Source of the DNA: Bacillota bacterium
Lineage (GTDB): Bacteria > Bacillota > Sulfobacillia > JAUYEG01
NCBI GenBank assembly: GCA_030691505.1
Contig: JAUYEG010000163.1
Location: 21,630-85,629 of the forward strand
Direction of reading: 5' to 3'
DNA length: 64,000 nucleotides
A program made the translations under genes and the position numbers. Position 1 is the first letter of the stretch. The number at the start of each line of letters is the position of its first letter. Under the pieces are notes generated by a model. The model saw only the letters and a program-made list of their open reading frames with translations. It did no database searches and had not been told where the DNA came from. Positions 1 through 8,047 of this stretch are shown here, piece after piece.

Positions 1-15
1 CGCGTGTACCGGGTT

Positions 16-1269
16 CTAGCCGAGCCAGCCGCGGACACGCATGGCGTCCGCGACGCGCTTGACGGCGACCATGAAAGCCGCCGCGCGCATGGAAACCCCC
101 TTGGCCTTGTGCATGTCGTAGACGGCGGTGAACGACTTGACCATCATGGGTCCAAGCTTCTCGTTGACTTCCTGCTCGCTCCAGTAGTAGCCCATCAGGT
201 TCTGAACCCACTCGAAGTATGAAACCGTGACACCGCCGGCGCTGGCCAGGATGTCCGGGATGACGAAGATGCCCTTGGAGAACAGGACCTCGTCGGCCTC
301 CGGCGTGGTGGGGCCGTTGGCGGCCTCGCCGATGATGCGGGCCTTGACCCCGCCCGCGTTGGCGGAGGTGATGGAGTTCTCGAGGGCGGCGGGGATCAGG
401 ATATCGCACTCGACGGTCAGGCTCGAGCCCGCCGGCAGATTCTTGGCCCCGGGGAAATCGGCGACGGTGCTGTGCTTGGTCTTATGGGCCAGGATTGCTT
501 TGGGATCCATGCCGGCCGCATTGTAGACGCATCCGCGGGAATCCTCGGCGCAGATGATCTTGACGCCTTTTTCGGCGAGGAGGATGGCCGCGATGCTTCC
601 CGCGTTGCCGAAGCCCTGGATGGAGGCCGTTGCCTTGGCTGCATCAACGCCGAGCTTCTTGCAGGCCTCGAGGACCACGGTCACGCAGCCGCGGGCCGTC
701 GCCTCGTTGCGTCCGAGCGAGCCGCCGAGGATGATCGGCTTGCCCGTAACGACCCCGAATCTGTTGCGTCCCTGCAGTTTGGAGTACTCGTCAGTGATCC
801 ACGCCATGATCTGGGCGTTGGTATAGACGTCCGGAGCCGGGATGTCGATGTCATCGCCGATGAGCGGAGCGATCCTCTCGGTGAACGCGCGGGACAACCG
901 CTCGAGCTCGCCCTGCGACAGCTCCTTGGGATTGCACTTGACCGCCCCTTTGCCGCCGCCGTACGGCAGCCCGAGGGTGGCGCACTTGAAGGTCATCCAC
1001 ATCGAGAGCGCCCTGACCTCGTCGGCATAGGTGCCCGGGTGGAAGCGGAGCCCGCCCTTGTATGGGCCCACGGCATCGTTGTGCTGTGACCGCCAGCCCG
1101 TGAAAACCTTGACCGTGCCGTCGTCCATCTTGACCGGGAAAGAAACCTCGAGGAACCGCTTGGGCTGCTTGAGCAGTTCGTAGGCAGCCGGTTCGAGCCC
1201 CAGCTGATGACATGCTTCTTTGACCTGTCCCTGACAGATGAGGAAAGGATTCATGGTTTGCTCGCTCAT
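16..1269 (-). CDS. gdhA: Glu/Leu/Phe/Val dehydrogenase family: glutamate dehydrogenase
   Basis: Cytosolic NAD(P)-dependent glutamate dehydrogenase, converting glutamate reversibly to 2-oxoglutarate and ammonia. The 417-residue protein has the usual family length. It shows the substrate-site segment KGGLRFHPG, the GLPYGGGKGAV segment carrying the catalytic lysine, the PAPDVYTNAQIMAWI segment, and a Rossmann nucleotide-binding turn (GFGNAGSIAA) in the second half. The ATG start gives a normal N-terminus. It lies 169 bp downstream of the 2-oxoacid:ferredoxin oxidoreductase genes on the same strand, so glutamate could feed 2-oxoglutarate straight to that enzyme; this link is inferred. Cofactor preference (NAD or NADP) cannot be read here. 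Confidence 0.95.
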   Translation of the reverse strand: MSEQTMNPFLICQGQVKEACHQLGLEPAAYELLKQPKRFLEVSFPVKMDDGTVKVFTGWRSQHNDAVGPYKGGLRFHPGTYADEVRALSMWMTFKCATLGLPYGGGKGAVKCNPKELSQGELERLSRAFTERIAPLIGDDIDIPAPDVYTNAQIMAWITDEYSKLQGRNRFGVVTGKPIILGGSLGRNEATARGCVTVVLEACKKLGVDAAKATASIQGFGNAGSIAAILLAEKGVKIICAEDSRGCVYNAAGMDPKAILAHKTKHSTVADFPGAKNLPAGSSLTVECDILIPAALENSITSANAGGVKARIIGEAANGPTTPEADEVLFSKGIFVIPDILASAGGVTVSYFEWVQNLMGYYWSEQEVNEKLGPMMVKSFTAVYDMHKAKGVSMRAAAFMVAVKRVADAMRVRGWLG

Positions 1270-1438
1270 TGCCTTACTTTCGCCTCCCCGCCAACTGAAT
1301 AAGTTATCGCGTCATCCTGTCCTTGCCGTCGCGGCATCGCGCGTGCGGCCTCCAGGTTGTCAGCGCACTGGTGCTGCCTTTTCGCGAACCCCCCCTCGAT
1401 CCGACTGCGGCCGCCGCACGCGGGCCGGCGGCCAAAAC

Positions 1439-1984
1439 TCAGGATACTTCGTCAGACATCCGCACCGCGGCCATTCCCGCGGCAAAGGCCTTCATGTTGA
1501 GCTCCTCGGTGCCGCGGGGAACCCGGGCACGTACCGCGCGCTCGACTGCCGCCGCGCTGACGATGCCCGTGGCACGCGTCAGAACGCCGAGCGCGACGAT
1601 GTTGGTCGTTAGTTCACGGCCGGTAACCTCGAGTGCAAGCCGGGCGATCGGTACCCGGACCACCCTGGCGCCCTCAGGCCAGGGCCCCTCGACGTGCTCT
1701 TCGTCGGCGACAAGCACGGCGCCCGGCCCTACCTTTCGCCCGTACGCCTCATGCGCTTCCTGGCTCAGGACGAGAACCGCGTCGGGGACGGTCACCTTGG
1801 GATAGTCGATGTCGGTGTCGGACACCACAACTTCAGCCTTGGACGCGCCGCCGCGGGATTCGGGACCGTACGACTGGGTCTGAACGGCGTTGAGTCCGTC
1901 GAAAATCGCCGCTTCGGCAAGGATAATGCCAGCCAAAATCACGCCCTGGCCCCCCTGCCCTGATAGCCGGAACTCGTAGCGCAT
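1439..1984 (-). CDS. korC: 2-oxoacid:ferredoxin oxidoreductase, gamma subunit
   Basis: Gamma subunit (181 aa) of a CoA-dependent 2-oxoacid:ferredoxin oxidoreductase. It begins with the family signature RLSGQGGQGVILAG and continues with QTQSYGPESRGG, both typical of the POR/KOR gamma domain. Its ATG overlaps the stop of the beta subunit, so the two are probably translationally coupled. With the alpha, beta and ferredoxin-like subunits upstream it completes a four-part enzyme of the 2-oxoglutarate type (KorABCD). The exact substrate (2-oxoglutarate or a branched-chain 2-oxoacid) is inferred only from the neighbouring glutamate dehydrogenase. Confidence 0.9.
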   Translation of the reverse strand: MRYEFRLSGQGGQGVILAGIILAEAAIFDGLNAVQTQSYGPESRGGASKAEVVVSDTDIDYPKVTVPDAVLVLSQEAHEAYGRKVGPGAVLVADEEHVEGPWPEGARVVRVPIARLALEVTGRELTTNIVALGVLTRATGIVSAAAVERAVRARVPRGTEELNMKAFAAGMAAVRMSDEVS

Positions 1985-2811
1985 CAGGATTTGCCCTCCC
2001 GCTCGGCGCCCAGCCTGGCTACCAGTTGCTCGTAGCTGCGGGCGTATTCCGGCCGCACGGCGTGGTGGAGCACGCCGGTGAGGATCTTGCCCTGCAGTTG
2101 CTCGGGGGTCATCTTGGCCGCGGCCTTGACGTTTACCGTGTTGTCACGCTGCCAGCGCAGCATCTGGGCCGCGTTCCCGAGCTTGTTGCGGCGCCCGTAG
2201 GAGACCGGGCACTGGCTGATGGCCTCCACGAAAGAGAACCCGTCGTTTTGCAGGGCCTGGTATATCAGGTCGGTCAGGGCGACAGCGTGATGAGCCGTCC
2301 CGCGGGCGACAAACGAGGCGCCGGCGGCACGGGCCAGTTCGCAGAGGTCAAACGCCGGCTCCACCTGGCCGTACGGGGCCGTCGTGGCGAACGCGCCCAG
2401 CGGGGTGAGCGGCGAGTACTGGCCTCCGGTCATTCCGTAGACGCTGTTGTTGAAACAGATCGTCGTGACCCCGATATTGCGCCGGGCGGCGTGGATCAGA
2501 TGGTTGCCGCCGATCGCCGCGGCGTCGCCGTCGCCCGTGATCACGATTACCCGTCTTTCGGGGCTCGCAAGCTTGACGCCGGTTGCGAAGGCCAGGGCGC
2601 GCCCGTGCGTGGTGTGCAGGGTGTTGAAATCGAGATAGCCCGGCGCCCGGCCGGCGCAACCGATCCCTGAGATCATGACCACGTCGTCCTTGGGCGGGTC
2701 GATGCGGGCAATGGCCCTTAACAGGGCGCCCAGGATCGTGCCGTGGCCGCAGCCGGGGCACCAGATGTGCGGCAACGCATCGGAAAGCAGGTAGTCGCGC
2801 GCTGTGGCCAT
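1984..2811 (-). CDS. korB: 2-oxoacid:ferredoxin oxidoreductase, beta (TPP-binding) subunit
   Basis: Beta subunit (275 aa), which binds thiamine pyrophosphate and carries out the decarboxylation step. The N-terminus has the cysteine motif WCPGCGHG. The centre has the TPP/Mg motif GDGDAAAIGGNH followed by NNSVYGMTGGQ, which is diagnostic of KorB-type subunits. The start overlaps the stop of the alpha subunit and the stop overlaps the start of the gamma subunit, so the gene sits in a tightly coupled operon. The size and the separate alpha subunit match the 2-oxoglutarate/2-oxoacid class rather than the single-chain pyruvate enzyme. Confidence 0.94.
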   Translation of the reverse strand: MATARDYLLSDALPHIWCPGCGHGTILGALLRAIARIDPPKDDVVMISGIGCAGRAPGYLDFNTLHTTHGRALAFATGVKLASPERRVIVITGDGDAAAIGGNHLIHAARRNIGVTTICFNNSVYGMTGGQYSPLTPLGAFATTAPYGQVEPAFDLCELARAAGASFVARGTAHHAVALTDLIYQALQNDGFSFVEAISQCPVSYGRRNKLGNAAQMLRWQRDNTVNVKAAAKMTPEQLQGKILTGVLHHAVRPEYARSYEQLVARLGAEREGKS

Positions 2812-3959
2812 TACCGAACCTCCCGTAGCGCTTCGTAGATCTGGGCCGGCGGGAAGAGCTCCGTGTCAACGCGCGTAAGGCTCACCACTCGGGGCTCACC
2901 GCGCCCCCGACATGCGTAGCGCTCGACCTCGCCGACAAGCTGCCCGAGGTTGAGTTCCGGGACGATCACCACGCGGGCCCGCGACGCAAGATCGGCCACT
3001 TTGACCGCCGGGAACGGCCAGATGGTCTGCAGGATGAGAAGGCCGGCCTTGATGCCGGCCTGCCGAGCTGAGCGGACGGCCTCCTTGGCGGAGCGGGCCG
3101 GGCTGCCCGCCGCGATAACCAGCACCTCCGCGTCGGCCGTCGCCACCTCTTGAAACAGCCCCCACCGCTGGGCGGCAAGGCTCATCTTGCCGTTTAGCCG
3201 GCGCACCAGCCGGTCAACCTCGGCGGGCGACGCGAATGGCCTGCCGCGTTCGTCGTGGTTGAGCCCCGTGATGTGATGGCGGTAGCCGCTGCCAAAGTCG
3301 GCCATCTCCGGCACGAGGTCCGGGGTGTGGGCATAGGGGACAAAGTCCTCGGGCGCTGTCCGGCTGGGATCCGGGCGCCGGCGGTCGACTACCCTGACCT
3401 CGCTCTGCCCGGGCAACTCGACCCTCTCGCGCATGTGCCCAATGACCTCATCAAGGAGCACGATCGTCGGCACGCGCAGGTCTTCGGCGCAGTTGAAAGC
3501 CGCCACGGTCAGGTCAAAGGTGTCCCGCACCGAGTACGGCGCGAGGACCACGATGGGGTGGTCGCCGTGTGTGCCCCAACGGGCCTGCATGATGTCGCCC
3601 TGTCCGGGAGCGGTCGGACCGCCCGTGCTGGGGCCGGCACGCTGGACGTTGACGACCACGCAGGGCACCTCGCACATTGCCGCGAACCCGATATTCTCCT
3701 GCTTGAGGGAAAAACCCGGGCCGCTTGTGGCGGTCATGGCCTTGGCCCCGCACAGCGAGGCCCCGATAATCGCGGCCATGCTCGCAATCTCATCTTCCAT
3801 TTGAATGAACTTGCCGCCAAGCCGCGGCAGCCTCTCGGCCATCAGCTCGGCGACCTCAGTCGACGGGGTGATCGGATACCCGGCGAAGAACCTGCAGCCG
3901 GCCGCGATAGCACCTTGGACGCAGGCTTCGTTGCCCTGAACCAGGCGAGCCGGTTCCAT
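2811..3959 (-). CDS. korA: 2-oxoacid:ferredoxin oxidoreductase, alpha subunit
   Basis: Alpha subunit (382 aa). It contains the pyrimidine-binding domain of the TPP enzyme, with GNEACVQGAIAAGCRFFAGY and then YPITPSTEVAE near the N-terminus, and the GPGFSLKQENIGFA segment typical of KorA. A transketolase-C-like domain fills the last third. The gene starts 3 bp after the ferredoxin-like subunit and overlaps korB by one base. The complex would oxidise a 2-oxoacid plus CoA to acyl-CoA, CO2 and reduced ferredoxin in the cytosol. Confidence 0.94.
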   Translation of the reverse strand: MEPARLVQGNEACVQGAIAAGCRFFAGYPITPSTEVAELMAERLPRLGGKFIQMEDEIASMAAIIGASLCGAKAMTATSGPGFSLKQENIGFAAMCEVPCVVVNVQRAGPSTGGPTAPGQGDIMQARWGTHGDHPIVVLAPYSVRDTFDLTVAAFNCAEDLRVPTIVLLDEVIGHMRERVELPGQSEVRVVDRRRPDPSRTAPEDFVPYAHTPDLVPEMADFGSGYRHHITGLNHDERGRPFASPAEVDRLVRRLNGKMSLAAQRWGLFQEVATADAEVLVIAAGSPARSAKEAVRSARQAGIKAGLLILQTIWPFPAVKVADLASRARVVIVPELNLGQLVGEVERYACRGRGEPRVVSLTRVDTELFPPAQIYEALREVR

Positions 3960-3962
3960 GCG

Positions 3963-4229
3963 TCAGTCCTCCCGCGCCCCGGATTTGCGGGGCCTCTCTG
4001 CCACCGTGACCGCGAAGTCGGGGCAGATGATCTCACAGAGCCGGCAGTACGTGCATGCATCAGGCTGGGCGAGCTCCGGATACTCCTTGGACCCTACCGC
4101 CAACGCCTTGCGGGGGCAGAACTCCACGCATATGCCGCACTTCTTGCACCATTCCAGGTTGAAAGTGACCGGCTGGCTGCTGCCTGCGTCCATCCCCGAC
4201 CTCCGTCCGTCCAGCTCTCCAGCCATCAC
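3963..4229 (-). CDS. korD: 2-oxoacid:ferredoxin oxidoreductase, delta (2x[4Fe-4S]) subunit
   Basis: An 88-residue ferredoxin-like subunit with two complete [4Fe-4S] motifs, CKKCGICVEFCP and CTYCRLCEIICP, that would pass electrons from the catalytic core to ferredoxin. Start options are GTG at 4229 or ATG at 4226; both overlap the stop codon of the GntR gene, which points to translational coupling. The first 25 residues or so are a polar lead-in. It is the first structural gene after the regulator, an order common in clostridial Kor operons. Confidence 0.92.
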   Translation of the reverse strand: MMAGELDGRRSGMDAGSSQPVTFNLEWCKKCGICVEFCPRKALAVGSKEYPELAQPDACTYCRLCEIICPDFAVTVAERPRKSGARED

Positions 4230-5200
4230 TGGGTGAGCCTGGTTTCTTTCTTGTCAACGAGCGCGGAACGCAGCATGTTGACCGAGCCCTCATCCGGCCG
4301 ATAGACGAATTCAATGACTTCCATCGGCTCCGGCAGCAGACGCTGGACCTCGCGGTTGCGTCCGGGGGACACAAGAACGGCGCGGACCTGACCGAGGAGG
4401 CCGGCGACGTCCTCCTTGCGGTGGGACGTACAGACGAGAAACTCCGGGAAATCCAGGCCGGCCATGCTAAGCGAGTCCTGCACACTTTGGGCGAAAAGCT
4501 CCGAGTTGCATACAAGGCCGATGGGCTCGCGCGGCAGGCGGGCGACGCGGATCATCGTCGTGATGTCCGCGTCCAGGGCGATGCCGATAACCTCGTGCGC
4601 CCGCTCGGGAACCAGGGCTTTAAGCTGATCCAGGTGGAAGAAGGTCGTAACGATCATGTCGGTGTGCCGCAGCAGCTCAAAGTCCGCGGGCCTGACATCG
4701 GCGAAGTCCTCGATCGCAAGGGGATTGATATGCACGCCCGAGCCCAGCTCAAGCTCCTTGGCGAAGTAGTCGACCTGTTCGCGGTTGCACTCGACAAAGG
4801 TCAGCTCGAGGTGACTCAAGAACTCCTTTTTCTCGCCGGCCCGCCTTACGACCATGCTCGCGAACTCATCCAGGCTGAAGCCAATCTCGAGGGCATCGCT
4901 GAGCGAGGAGTCGATTATCCGGAGCAAGCGGTCCTCACGGCTGCGCCTGCGCTTGGCGTCGTCCTGCCCGGCGACGAACGTGCCCTTGCCCTGATACGAC
5001 ACCAGCAGACCGTCGGCCTCGAGCTCGCGGTAGGCCACGCTGACGGTGTTGCGGCTGATCTCCAGCTCCTCCGCCAGGGCACGCTCGGTCGGCAGCTGCT
5101 TACCCCGCTCCCAGAAGCCCGTGCTGATCAGATACTCGATGTGCTTTTTGAGCTGCAGGTAGATAGGGATACCGCTCTTGCGGTCGATTACCACCTTCAC
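4226..5200 (-). CDS. GntR-family transcriptional regulator of the Kor operon
   Basis: A 324-residue regulator. Residues 1-75 form a GntR winged helix: IPIYLQLKKHIEYLI, then PTERALAEELEISRNTVSVA and a wing ending GKGTFVAG. The remaining 240 residues are an effector domain I cannot place in a named family; it is not clearly UTRA or FCD. Translation starts at GTG with a GTGAGG ribosome-binding site. The stop overlaps the start of the ferredoxin-like subunit, so the regulator is the first gene of the operon and probably controls it and itself. A TATAAT box and repeated ATTGGGCCAT elements lie upstream. Confidence 0.9.
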   Translation of the reverse strand: MKVVIDRKSGIPIYLQLKKHIEYLISTGFWERGKQLPTERALAEELEISRNTVSVAYRELEADGLLVSYQGKGTFVAGQDDAKRRRSREDRLLRIIDSSLSDALEIGFSLDEFASMVVRRAGEKKEFLSHLELTFVECNREQVDYFAKELELGSGVHINPLAIEDFADVRPADFELLRHTDMIVTTFFHLDQLKALVPERAHEVIGIALDADITTMIRVARLPREPIGLVCNSELFAQSVQDSLSMAGLDFPEFLVCTSHRKEDVAGLLGQVRAVLVSPGRNREVQRLLPEPMEVIEFVYRPDEGSVNMLRSALVDKKETRLTQ

Positions 5201-5301
5201 GGCCTCACCACCCAGACCTTTGTGGGCTTCGCCCGACCAGGACGGGGACGTATAACCGTCTCTCGAAACCTTCTCTACTGTGCTTCACGGCCCTCAGTTG
5301 C

Positions 5302-5352
5302 ATTATACGGCCATGGCCCAATGGATTGGTCTTTCTCTCCTTATGGCCCAAT
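5302..5352 (-). promoter_or_regulatory. Promoter and probable GntR operator of the Kor operon
   Basis: On the minus strand a perfect TATAAT lies at 5307-5302. Around the -35 position is the dyad CCAAT-CC-ATTGG (5318-5329). The 10-mer ATTGGGCCAT occurs twice in the same orientation, at 5343-5352 and 5313-5322, exactly 30 bp (about three helical turns) apart. No good -35 hexamer is visible, which would fit an activated promoter or a binding site overlapping -35. Binding by the adjacent GntR protein is inferred. Confidence 0.55.
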
Positions 5353-5502
5353 CTCCTGCTTCCCACCGTGACCACTAGAACAAGAACGAGCCCGCACACT
5401 TAAGTGGCACACCCGGAGGGGTGCGCCCGCTGTAAGTCGGGGCTCCGCACTGAAGGGCCGGCTTGGCTTGCAGTGGGCAGCGCCGCCGGACCGGCGCGCT
5501 GG

Positions 5503-5784
5503 TTACTCGCGGAACATGCGTGTGATGGCGCTCTTCTCGATCTCCACTTCCACCTTTTCGGCCAGGCGAAGCTTGATCGTATCGTCCTTGAGCCCTGCCA
5601 CCCAGCCGATCAACCCGCCTGAGGTGACTACCCGGTCGCCTTTCTTCATCTCCTTGAGCATCTTCACCCTCTCGCGATGCTGGCGTTGCTGAGGGCGTAT
5701 CAGCATCAGGTACATGGCACCGTAGGCCACGACAAGGAATAGCAGCATGGGGGCCATCGAACGAAGCGCGTCGGGCATTTGCAT
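5503..5784 (-). CDS. yajC: Sec translocon accessory protein YajC
   Basis: A 93-residue YajC, the small membrane partner of SecDF-YidC. One N-terminal transmembrane helix (about residues 10-28) is followed by the characteristic RPQQRQHRERVKMLKEMKKG and the soluble GDRVVTSGGLIGWV domain. It lies just downstream of tgt, as in many Bacillota and in Escherichia coli (queA-tgt-yajC-secD). secDF would be expected next, but here a regulator/Kor operon follows instead. Confidence 0.94.
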   Translation of the reverse strand: MQMPDALRSMAPMLLFLVVAYGAMYLMLIRPQQRQHRERVKMLKEMKKGDRVVTSGGLIGWVAGLKDDTIKLRLAEKVEVEIEKSAITRMFRE

Positions 5785-5808
5785 CTCCCCTTACAAGTTA
5801 GCTCGTCC

Positions 5809-6945
5809 CTACGTTCCTGCCTGGACAGGCGCCTCCTGCCGGCACCGCCAGAAGTCGGCGGCGAACTGCTCAAACCGGTGGCCGATGATCGCCTGGCGCA
5901 TTCCGGCCATCAGCCGGGCCAGGTAGCGTAAGTTGTGCACGGAAAGCAGGTTGGCCGCGAGCATCTCGCGGGCAGAGATGAGGTGGCGGATGTATGAGCG
6001 GGTGAAGTTGCGGCAGGTGTAGCAGTCGCAATCCTCCTGGATGGGGCGCCGGTCGTTCGCGTAGGCGGCGTTGCGGACCACGATCCGCCCTTCGGGGACG
6101 AGCGCCGTGCCGAGCCGCGCGGTCCGCGTCGGCAGCACGGAGTCGAACATGTCCACACCCCGCCGCACTCCCTCAATAAGCAGGTCGGGCGTTCCCGCCC
6201 CCATCACGTACCTGGGGCGGTCGGCCGGCAGCAGCGGCACGGTCGCCTCAAGCACCTCGAACATGATCTCCTTGGGCTCGCCGACGCTGAGGCCGCCCAG
6301 CGCATATCCCGGGAGGTCCAGCGCCAGAAGACCTTCCGCGCTGCGGCGGCGCAGGTCGCTGAAGACCCCTCCCTGCACGATTCCAAAGAGCGCCTGGCTC
6401 TCCGGGTTGGCCTGCGCCCGGCGACAGCGCTCAGCCCAGCGCGTTGTGCGGTCCACAGCCAGCTCGGCGTAGGCCCTGTCGGCGGGGTACGGCAGGCATT
6501 CATCCATCGGCATGATCATGTCCGCGCCAAGCAGCCCTTGGACCGCCATGGCCTGTTCCGGGCCGTATTCAAGCAGGGACCCGTCAAGATGCGACCGAAA
6601 CCTGACCCCCTGCTCGGTTACATCTAGCAGGCGGCCGAGCGAGAACACCTGAAACCCGCCGCTGTCGGTCAGAATCGGGCCCCGCCACCCCATGAACGAG
6701 TGCAATCCGCCGTGCGCCGCGATCACGTCCTCGCCGGGCCGCAGGTGAAGGTGGTATGCATTGCTGAGAACAACCTGGGCCCCTGTGGCCTCGAGATCCG
6801 CGGGGCGCAGGCTCTTAACCGTCGCCTGGGTCCCGACCGGCATGAACGCCGGGGTCAGGAACTCGCCGTGAGGCGTGACGGCACGGCCGGCCCGTGGGCC
6901 CGCGACAGGGTCCGCATCTGCCGCAACCAGCTCAAAACGAAGCAT
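5809..6945 (-). CDS. tgt: tRNA-guanine transglycosylase
   Basis: Tgt exchanges guanine for preQ1 at position 34 of GUN-anticodon tRNAs. Motifs include LTDSGGFQVFSLG (substrate pocket with an active-site Asp), FGIVQGG, GGLSVGEP, MFDSVLPTRTAR (nucleophilic Asp region) and the zinc site CDCYTCRN...H near the C-terminus. The start is set at the ATG at 6945, which has GAGGAGC seven bases upstream and gives 378 residues; the reading frame extends 23 codons further up without a better site. It lies 46 bp downstream of queA, the next enzyme of the pathway. Confidence 0.96.
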   Translation of the reverse strand: MLRFELVAADADPVAGPRAGRAVTPHGEFLTPAFMPVGTQATVKSLRPADLEATGAQVVLSNAYHLHLRPGEDVIAAHGGLHSFMGWRGPILTDSGGFQVFSLGRLLDVTEQGVRFRSHLDGSLLEYGPEQAMAVQGLLGADMIMPMDECLPYPADRAYAELAVDRTTRWAERCRRAQANPESQALFGIVQGGVFSDLRRRSAEGLLALDLPGYALGGLSVGEPKEIMFEVLEATVPLLPADRPRYVMGAGTPDLLIEGVRRGVDMFDSVLPTRTARLGTALVPEGRIVVRNAAYANDRRPIQEDCDCYTCRNFTRSYIRHLISAREMLAANLLSVHNLRYLARLMAGMRQAIIGHRFEQFAADFWRCRQEAPVQAGT

Positions 6946-6991
6946 GTTTTCAGCTCCTCGCCTGCTTCCGTTGACGCCGGCAGCCGGCCGT

Positions 6992-8026
6992 TCACAGCAC
7001 GAGCATGCCATCACCGAAGCTATAAAACCGGTACCTAAGCGAGACCGCGGCGCTGTATGCCGCGCTCAGGGCAGGCCAGCCGGCCATCGCCGCTGTAAGA
7101 AGCAGCGGCGTGGACTTGGGCAGGTGGAAGTTGGTCAGCAATCCGTCGATCGCCTGGAACGCCCACCCCGGGTAGATGAACAGGCCTGAGGCTCCGCTGC
7201 AGGCCCGCACCGCCCGACGCTCGGTGCTGTAGGCGGTCTCCAGAGTCCGCGTGACGGTGGTGCCCACGGCGACGACCCGTCCGCCTGCCCGGCGGCGGCC
7301 GGCGATCTCGCGGGCGGCGGGCTCGCCGACCTCGAACAGCTCTTGTTCCATGCGGTGGTCCTCGATCGTCTCCGAACGGAGCGGCTGAAACGTGCCGTAG
7401 CCGACATGGAGCCGGACGAAAACCGGCAGTATGTCGCGGGCCACGAGTGCCCGGAGCAATGCCGGTGTGAAGTGCAGGCCGGCGGTCGGCGCGGCGACCG
7501 AGCCCTCGACCCGTGAGTACACGGTCTGGTAGTGCTCCGGGCTCTTGAGCCGGGCCTTGATATACGGCGGAACGGGCATTTCTCCGCGCAATCGGAGCAA
7601 GGAGGCGACGCCGTCGTCATCGATGCCGACAAACCTGACCAGCCACTTGCCGCCGGGAAGCCGTTCGGTCAGCAGCAGCCGGGCCGGCGCGGCCCCGACA
7701 TCTACCTCGACGCCGGGCCTCAGGCGCCGTCCGGGTTTGACCAGCGCCTCCCAGCACAGGCGCCCTTCCAGAGGACGGAGCAGCAGAACCTCAACCGCGC
7801 AAGGGGGGGTAGCGGTTCCGTGCAGGCGCGCGGGAATGACCCTGGTGTCGTTGAGGACGACGCAATCACCGGGCGCGAGGATCTCCGGCAGCTCACGAAA
7901 AACGTAATGTCTGATCCGCCCGTCCTGCCGGCACAACACCAGCAGGCGGCAGGAATCACGGGGCTCTGCCGGTTCCTGCGCCACGAGGTCGTCGGGCAAC
8001 GAATAGTCAAATAGGGCTAGCTGCAC
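6992..8026 (-). CDS. queA: S-adenosylmethionine:tRNA ribosyltransferase-isomerase
   Basis: QueA (344 aa) moves the ribosyl group of SAM onto preQ1-tRNA to give epoxyqueuosine-tRNA. It begins with the family N-terminus YSLPDDLVAQEPAEPRDSC. It also contains VLNDTRVIPARL, the APTAGLHFT segment and TNFHLPKSTPLLLTAAMAG near the C-terminus. It is followed by tgt, and queH (epoxyqueuosine reduction) lies about 4 kb upstream on the same strand, so three steps of queuosine formation are encoded here. Confidence 0.96.
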   Translation of the reverse strand: MQLALFDYSLPDDLVAQEPAEPRDSCRLLVLCRQDGRIRHYVFRELPEILAPGDCVVLNDTRVIPARLHGTATPPCAVEVLLLRPLEGRLCWEALVKPGRRLRPGVEVDVGAAPARLLLTERLPGGKWLVRFVGIDDDGVASLLRLRGEMPVPPYIKARLKSPEHYQTVYSRVEGSVAAPTAGLHFTPALLRALVARDILPVFVRLHVGYGTFQPLRSETIEDHRMEQELFEVGEPAAREIAGRRRAGGRVVAVGTTVTRTLETAYSTERRAVRACSGASGLFIYPGWAFQAIDGLLTNFHLPKSTPLLLTAAMAGWPALSAAYSAAVSLRYRFYSFGDGMLVL

Positions 8027-8047
8027 AGGTGTAGCTTACCACGACGG

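Noticed and set aside
3255..4304. 349-codon plus-strand frame across korA/korD
   Set aside because: Antisense to genes with clear motifs; low-complexity Arg/His/Leu composition typical of shadows.
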